Shown here: positions 6,903-9,402 of the stretch, in pieces | How the letters are laid out: each line of letters starts with the position of its first letter | Numbering within the stretch: the stretch's first letter is position 1 | Assembly: GCA_934085635.1 (NCBI GenBank) | Contig: CAKOHL010000045.1 | Coordinates: 1-9,402 of the forward strand | Source of the DNA: an uncultured Bacilli bacterium | Lineage (GTDB): Bacteria; Bacillota_I; Bacilli_A; RF39; UBA660 | Length of the DNA: 9,402 bases | Reading direction: 5' to 3' | Notes under the pieces: model-generated | The model's database searches: none | Told to the model about the DNA's origin: nothing | Seen by the model: only the letters and a program-made list of their open reading frames with translations | Translations under genes and position numbers: made by a program

Positions 6903-8483
6903 TTATACAATAGTTTCTTTTAATTCTGGAAACTTTAGATGAACATATACTTTTTTGTCTTTATCTATTTCTATTCTGTCAACTAATCTTTCTATCATAT
7001 TTTTAGTAGGATTTTTTAATGACATATAATCAAGAATAGATTTTTTACATTTATGAAAACTTGAATTAGTATTGTTTTGATTTTCGTTAGCAGTTTTTTT
7101 CTTTTCTAAATCTTCCAATTCAACATTTAATTTTGATATTTCACCTTGTGTCTTATCATATATTCTTTTATACATATCATCATCTACTAAACCTTTTACC
7201 TTATCAAGATAAAGATTATCAATAGTATTTTTATGAGAATTTAACAAAGTTTTAATTCTTTCTATTTTTATATTTATTTCTTTTATATTTTTCATAACAA
7301 TATCTTCTGAATTATCTTCAATTTCATTAAAGTTATAATGTTTACAAAAGTTTTCACATACCTCTTGTAAATATTCTATAATATCTTCTTCTAACCAGTC
7401 ATAATTAATTCTGTGAGATGAACATACTCCAAATTTTCCTTTTCTAGTATATAAATTACATTGTGTATAGTGTCTTACACCAGACTTTAATACATCTTCA
7501 CTTATTCTAATAGTACGACCACATTCATGACAATAAAGCATACCACCTAACAAATAATCAAGTTGATGATCAGTTGCTCTAGTAGTCATTTTAGATTTTA
7601 TAATTTCTTGTACTTTTTCAAATACTTCCTTAGAAATAATACCCTCATGTGTGTTTTCTACTATAATTAATTCATCAGCAGTAGTTTTTCGTAGTTTTTT
7701 AGAATTATAACTAATTTTATTATGAGTATTCTGTACCATATTACCAATATACATTTGATTAGTTAATATTCCAAAAACAGTTTGTCTTTTCCAAATTCCA
7801 TAACCATCATTTTCTGTTACATCTTTTGCTCTAGGTTCTTTTTTATGAACTATTGGAATAGGTATTTTTTTTAATGTCAATGATTCTGCTATTTTATTAG
7901 GACTATAACCCTCAAGAGCCAAATCATAAATTAATTCAATAACATATCTTACTTCTTCATCAACAATTAACTTATGCCTATCTGATGGATCTTTTTTATA
8001 ACCATATAATGGGAAAGAACCAATATAATCACCACGATTTTGTTTTGCTCTTAAAGAAGTTTTAACTTTTTTAGAAACATCTCTTAAATATAAGTCATTT
8101 ACACTTAGTCTAATACCAAGCATAGAATCCCCAATATTGGAATCATAGGAATCATTAATAGCAATATATCTGACACCTTTTTCTAAAAAGTATTCTTCTA
8201 TGTACTTTCCAGTTTTATACATTTCACGACCAAGTCTTGATAAGTCTTTAGTAATTACACAATTAATCTTTCCACTTTCAATATCCTTAATCATTTCTTT
8301 AAATCCTGGTCTATCAAAATTACCACCAGAATAGCCATCATCTATGTAATGTTTATAAATTTTTAAGTTATTGAATTTAGCAAATGAATCAATTATAATC
8401 TTTTGACTTTGAATAGAAGAACTTTCATCTGTTTTATTATCTGCATCTGATAATCTATCATAAGCACCACAAATATATTCCAT
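6903..8483 (-). CDS. large serine recombinase (TnpX/TndX-like integrase/excisionase)
   Basis: 526 residues, typical for the large serine recombinases that integrate and excise clostridial-type elements through a covalent serine intermediate. Seen: an N-terminal resolvase domain (about 3-150) with YDRLS placing catalytic R10 and S12, DDGYSG...RPGF (48-61), and the active-site arginines in DLSRLGR (80-86). A recombinase domain follows (about 155-300) and a zinc ribbon with C318, C321, C342 and C354. A long coiled coil (about 395-465) precedes a C-terminal segment IEIDKDKKVYVHLKF. All catalytic residues are intact, so it may be active. The start codon overlaps the stop of the 28-codon gene by one base (TAATG), with GGAGG about 9 bases upstream. 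It is the last gene of the element before the SEDS remnant. Confidence 0.95.
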   Translation of the reverse strand: MEYICGAYDRLSDADNKTDESSSIQSQKIIIDSFAKFNNLKIYKHYIDDGYSGGNFDRPGFKEMIKDIESGKINCVITKDLSRLGREMYKTGKYIEEYFLEKGVRYIAINDSYDSNIGDSMLGIRLSVNDLYLRDVSKKVKTSLRAKQNRGDYIGSFPLYGYKKDPSDRHKLIVDEEVRYVIELIYDLALEGYSPNKIAESLTLKKIPIPIVHKKEPRAKDVTENDGYGIWKRQTVFGILTNQMYIGNMVQNTHNKISYNSKKLRKTTADELIIVENTHEGIISKEVFEKVQEIIKSKMTTRATDHQLDYLLGGMLYCHECGRTIRISEDVLKSGVRHYTQCNLYTRKGKFGVCSSHRINYDWLEEDIIEYLQEVCENFCKHYNFNEIEDNSEDIVMKNIKEINIKIERIKTLLNSHKNTIDNLYLDKVKGLVDDDMYKRIYDKTQGEISKLNVELEDLEKKKTANENQNNTNSSFHKCKKSILDYMSLKNPTKNMIERLVDRIEIDKDKKVYVHLKFPELKETIV

Positions 8484-8569
8484 TATACTAAAACCTCCAT
8501 GATAGAAGATTTTTCAGTATTGCTATGGGTATTATTTTGATTATCATAATCAATTTTTAAGTATTGCAT
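8483..8569 (-). CDS. 28-codon leader gene directly before the recombinase (sORF4)
   Basis: Begins MQYLKIDYDNQNNTH and ends MEVLV. The product is small, polar and Asn-rich with no known domain. The ATG has TTGGAGG about 9 bases upstream and overlaps the previous stop (TAATG); its own TAA overlaps the recombinase ATG in the same way. The end of this gene supplies the GGAGG for the recombinase. Its start codon lies in one arm of an inverted repeat (8561-8569 with 8596-8604). It may act as a translational coupling leader, a small recombination factor, or both. Confidence 0.5.
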   Translation of the reverse strand: MQYLKIDYDNQNNTHSNTEKSSIMEVLV

Positions 8570-8604
8570 TAACAACTTACCTCCAATTCCAAATTATGCA
8601 ATAC
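8561..8604 (-). promoter_or_regulatory. hairpin that can hide the sORF4 start codon
   Basis: GTATTGCAT (8561-8569) pairs perfectly with ATGCAATAC (8596-8604), 9 bp with a 26-base loop. On the mRNA the sORF4 ATG forms the end of the 3' arm, and its ribosome binding site (8579-8584) is in the loop. Ribosomes finishing sORF3 would pass through and open the stem. Structure inferred by eye. Confidence 0.45.
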
Positions 8605-8682
8605 CAATACCTCACGATGCCATGTTACCATCCTTACGACAAAAAAGCAAATCATTTTGCTTTTAAATTTCTCAAATAGCAT
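8569..8682 (-). CDS. 37-codon leader gene (sORF3)
   Basis: Begins MLFEKFKSKMICFFVVRMVT, with a short hydrophobic stretch (about 10-19), and ends LELEVSC. A very strong AAGGAGG lies 6 bases before the ATG. It overlaps the preceding gene by 31 bases in another frame, and its TAA overlaps the sORF4 ATG (TAATG). Codons 4-13 encode the arms of a terminator-like hairpin (8643-8664). The strong ribosome binding site argues that it is translated, although the peptide itself may matter less than the act of translation. I do not recognise the product. Confidence 0.5.
   Translation of the reverse strand: MLFEKFKSKMICFFVVRMVTWHREVLVLHNLELEVSC
8641..8664 (-). terminator. intrinsic terminator or attenuator inside the recombinase leader
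   Basis: AAAAGCAAA (8643-8651) and TTTGCTTTT (8656-8664) form a perfect 9-bp stem with a 4-base loop. On the minus strand the stem runs straight into T residues, six in a row in all (8646-8641). It overlaps the end of sORF2 and the start of sORF3, so ribosomes on either frame would prevent it from folding. It lies upstream of the recombinase, so it could limit recombinase transcription. Confidence 0.6.
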
Positions 8683-8786
8683 AAATATCCCTCCTTTAAT
8701 ATTTCTTCTAGTTTTGTACCATTATCTTTATGAATAAATTTAATATCTAAATTTCTTTTTTTACCACTTTTACTTACTCGTTTCAT
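8652..8786 (-). CDS. 44-codon basic small protein (sORF2)
   Basis: Begins MKRVSKSGKKRNLDIKF, continues KDNGTKLEEILKEGYLCYL and ends NLKAK. It is strongly basic at the N-terminus, with a likely short helix after it, which suits a nucleic-acid-binding peptide such as a recombination directionality factor, though this is inference only. The ATG has a GAGGTG ribosome binding site about 8 bases upstream and overlaps the preceding stop as ATGA. Its 3' end overlaps sORF3 by 31 bases. Of the four small genes this one looks most like a conserved protein. Confidence 0.6.
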   Translation of the reverse strand: MKRVSKSGKKRNLDIKFIHKDNGTKLEEILKEGYLCYLRNLKAK

Positions 8787-8851
8787 AGAGTGTTCACCTC
8801 TATAAAATCTATTCTTAAAAAAAGGAAATAATGAATATCTTTATTAGACAT
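8783..8851 (-). CDS. 22-codon leader peptide (sORF1)
   Basis: Begins MSNKDIHYFLFLRIDF and ends EVNTL. AAAGGAAA lies about 6 bases before the ATG. Its first eight bases overlap the end of the coupling-protein gene (ATGTCTAA), and its TGA overlaps the sORF2 ATG as ATGA. Its ribosome binding site and codons 9-12 lie in opposite arms of a hairpin followed by a T tract (8817-8864). This layout suits a regulatory leader peptide. It may not be a functional protein. Confidence 0.4.
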   Translation of the reverse strand: MSNKDIHYFLFLRIDFIEVNTL

Positions 8852-8864
8852 TTTTATTTCCTTT
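8817..8864 (-). promoter_or_regulatory. hairpin with T tract hiding the sORF1 ribosome binding site
   Basis: AAAGGAAATAA (8821-8831) pairs perfectly with TTATTTCCTTT (8854-8864), 11 bp with a 22-base loop. On the minus strand the second arm ends in a run of seven T (8823-8817), so it could act as an intrinsic terminator for the conjugation genes. The first arm contains the AAAGGAAA of sORF1. Confidence 0.5.
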
Positions 8865-9402
8865 ATCTAAAGTTAAGTCTTGTTCCAAAGGGTTTTTAAG
8901 GTGTATTTCAATAGTAGATTTAGTATTATTACCATTATCTATTTCTAAATGGAATACTTCCTTGTTTATTTTACCTTTAATAAAGGTTAGTTCTTTAGTA
9001 TTAAGTGGCTTAGATAATTCAAAACTAGCATAAGTTCTATTATTATTTTCTTTAAATTCAAATAGTGAAATTTTATCTTTAAGTTGATCTTGTACCATTT
9101 CAACTATATTTTTCAATTTTGTTTTTTCTTCTTCTTTGAATTTATCATATTCTGATAATTCTTCTTTATAGATAGACTTATCATTTCTATTTCTATAAAG
9201 TCTATCATACTTTGTTTTAATATCTTCTACTGTGAAGTAAGTATTACTTAAATCTACTAGTGGGGTTATCTTTCTTTCTAATTCACCACTAGAATAACAA
9301 GATAATTTTTTATATATAACAGTATCCCTAAAAATTGGGTAACCAATATTAGGAAATATGATTATTTTGTAATGAAGATTTTTAACTTCATCTGGTGTTA
9401 GA
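8844..9402 (-). CDS. probable VirD4/TraG-like conjugative coupling protein, C-terminal part only
   Basis: The reading frame is open from the window edge to TAA, giving 185 residues without the N-terminus. A TTG at 9116 lies in the middle of a continuous open frame and is not a start. The first part, LTPDEVKNL, then KIIIFPNIGYPIFRDTVIYK and GELERK...DLSNTYFTVEDIK, resembles the C-terminal end of the ATPase domain of type IV coupling proteins, where an LTPDE-like helix follows the last ATPase motif. A charged helical linker (about residues 65-100) and a C-terminal domain of about 85 residues follow (SLFEFKENNNRTYASFELSK and on), which I do not recognise. The Walker motifs would lie outside the window, so the assignment is tentative. 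Its 3' end overlaps sORF1 by 8 bases. Confidence 0.5.
   Translation of the reverse strand, partial: LTPDEVKNLHYKIIIFPNIGYPIFRDTVIYKKLSCYSSGELERKITPLVDLSNTYFTVEDIKTKYDRLYRNRNDKSIYKEELSEYDKFKEEEKTKLKNIVEMVQDQLKDKISLFEFKENNNRTYASFELSKPLNTKELTFIKGKINKEVFHLEIDNGNNTKSTIEIHLKNPLEQDLTLDKGNKNV

Larger units (their letters stand above)
6819..9402 (-). mobile_element. end of an integrative/conjugative element (partial)
   Basis: Contains a large serine recombinase as the last gene, micro-genes upstream of it, and the C-terminal half of a probable conjugative coupling protein that continues past the window. The left boundary is placed at the point where SEDS homology stops (6815-6819). Large serine recombinases of the TnpX/TndX type usually lie at the extreme end of their element, as here. 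The plus-strand boundary begins TGTCTTGC, and TG is a common terminal dinucleotide of insertion sequences, so an IS end may lie between the recombinase and the SEDS fragment. The other end is not in view. Confidence 0.65.

Noticed and set aside
8484..8700. A promoter for the recombinase inside the leader
   Set aside because: CATAAT-like sequences occur, but no -35 or extended -10 is in register.
8844..9116. A stand-alone 90-codon gene starting at TTG
   Set aside because: The frame is open upstream to the window edge with protein-like sequence typical of coupling proteins, so the TTG is an internal Leu codon.
1..9402. Mycoplasma-type genetic code (TGA = Trp)
   Set aside because: Trp in AckA is encoded by TGG, and TGA occurs as a plausible stop in sORF1 and sORF2.

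Overview
The window is very AT-rich and every gene found lies on the minus strand, so transcription runs from high to low coordinates. Tryptophan is read from TGG (for example AckA W165 and W312) and TGA appears as a stop in the small genes, so the standard bacterial code applies. Protein families, the order stp-prkC-rsgA-rpe, and AGGAG-type ribosome binding sites point to a low-GC Gram-positive (Bacillota, Bacilli or Mollicutes-like gut lineage). The exact taxon cannot be read from the sequence.

Layout in the direction of transcription. (1) 9402 to about 6819 is the terminal part of an integrative or conjugative element. It holds the C-terminal half of a probable VirD4/TraG-like coupling protein, four very small genes (22, 44, 37 and 28 codons) and a 526-residue large serine recombinase. 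From the coupling protein through the recombinase each stop overlaps the next start, and the leader carries three hairpins, each touching a start or ribosome binding site of a small gene. (2) About 6815 to 6720 holds only the last 31 codons of an FtsW/RodA/SpoVE-type SEDS gene, cut at the conserved GVTLPFISYGGSS segment. The element (or an insertion sequence whose end is still visible) therefore sits inside a SEDS gene. (3) 6537 to 2601 is a tight housekeeping operon: stp (PP2C phosphatase), prkC (PASTA Ser/Thr kinase), rsgA (ribosome-maturation GTPase) and rpe-like (ribulose-phosphate 3-epimerase), with gaps or overlaps of a few bases, an extended -10 promoter in front and a strong bidirectional terminator behind. 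(4) 2600 to 2117 is a spacer of almost 500 bases with terminators, an alternating repeat array of 44-base period that looks like an abandoned insertion-sequence end, a 36-codon ORF of doubtful status and an extended -10 promoter. (5) 2116 to 1 holds ackA (acetate kinase) and a DHH-family nanoRNase (nrnA), which leaves the window just before its stop codon.

Functionally, Stp and PrkC form an antagonistic signalling pair, with RsgA and Rpe co-transcribed. AckA makes ATP from acetyl phosphate, and NrnA degrades short RNA and/or pAp. The most unusual part is the recombinase leader: a chain of overlapping micro-genes combined with start-sequestering and terminator-like hairpins. This looks like a stepwise translational or attenuation control on recombinase expression. 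The two different alternating-repeat arrays (6831-6899 and 2375-2453) have the architecture of multi-repeat insertion-sequence ends and mark past transposition.
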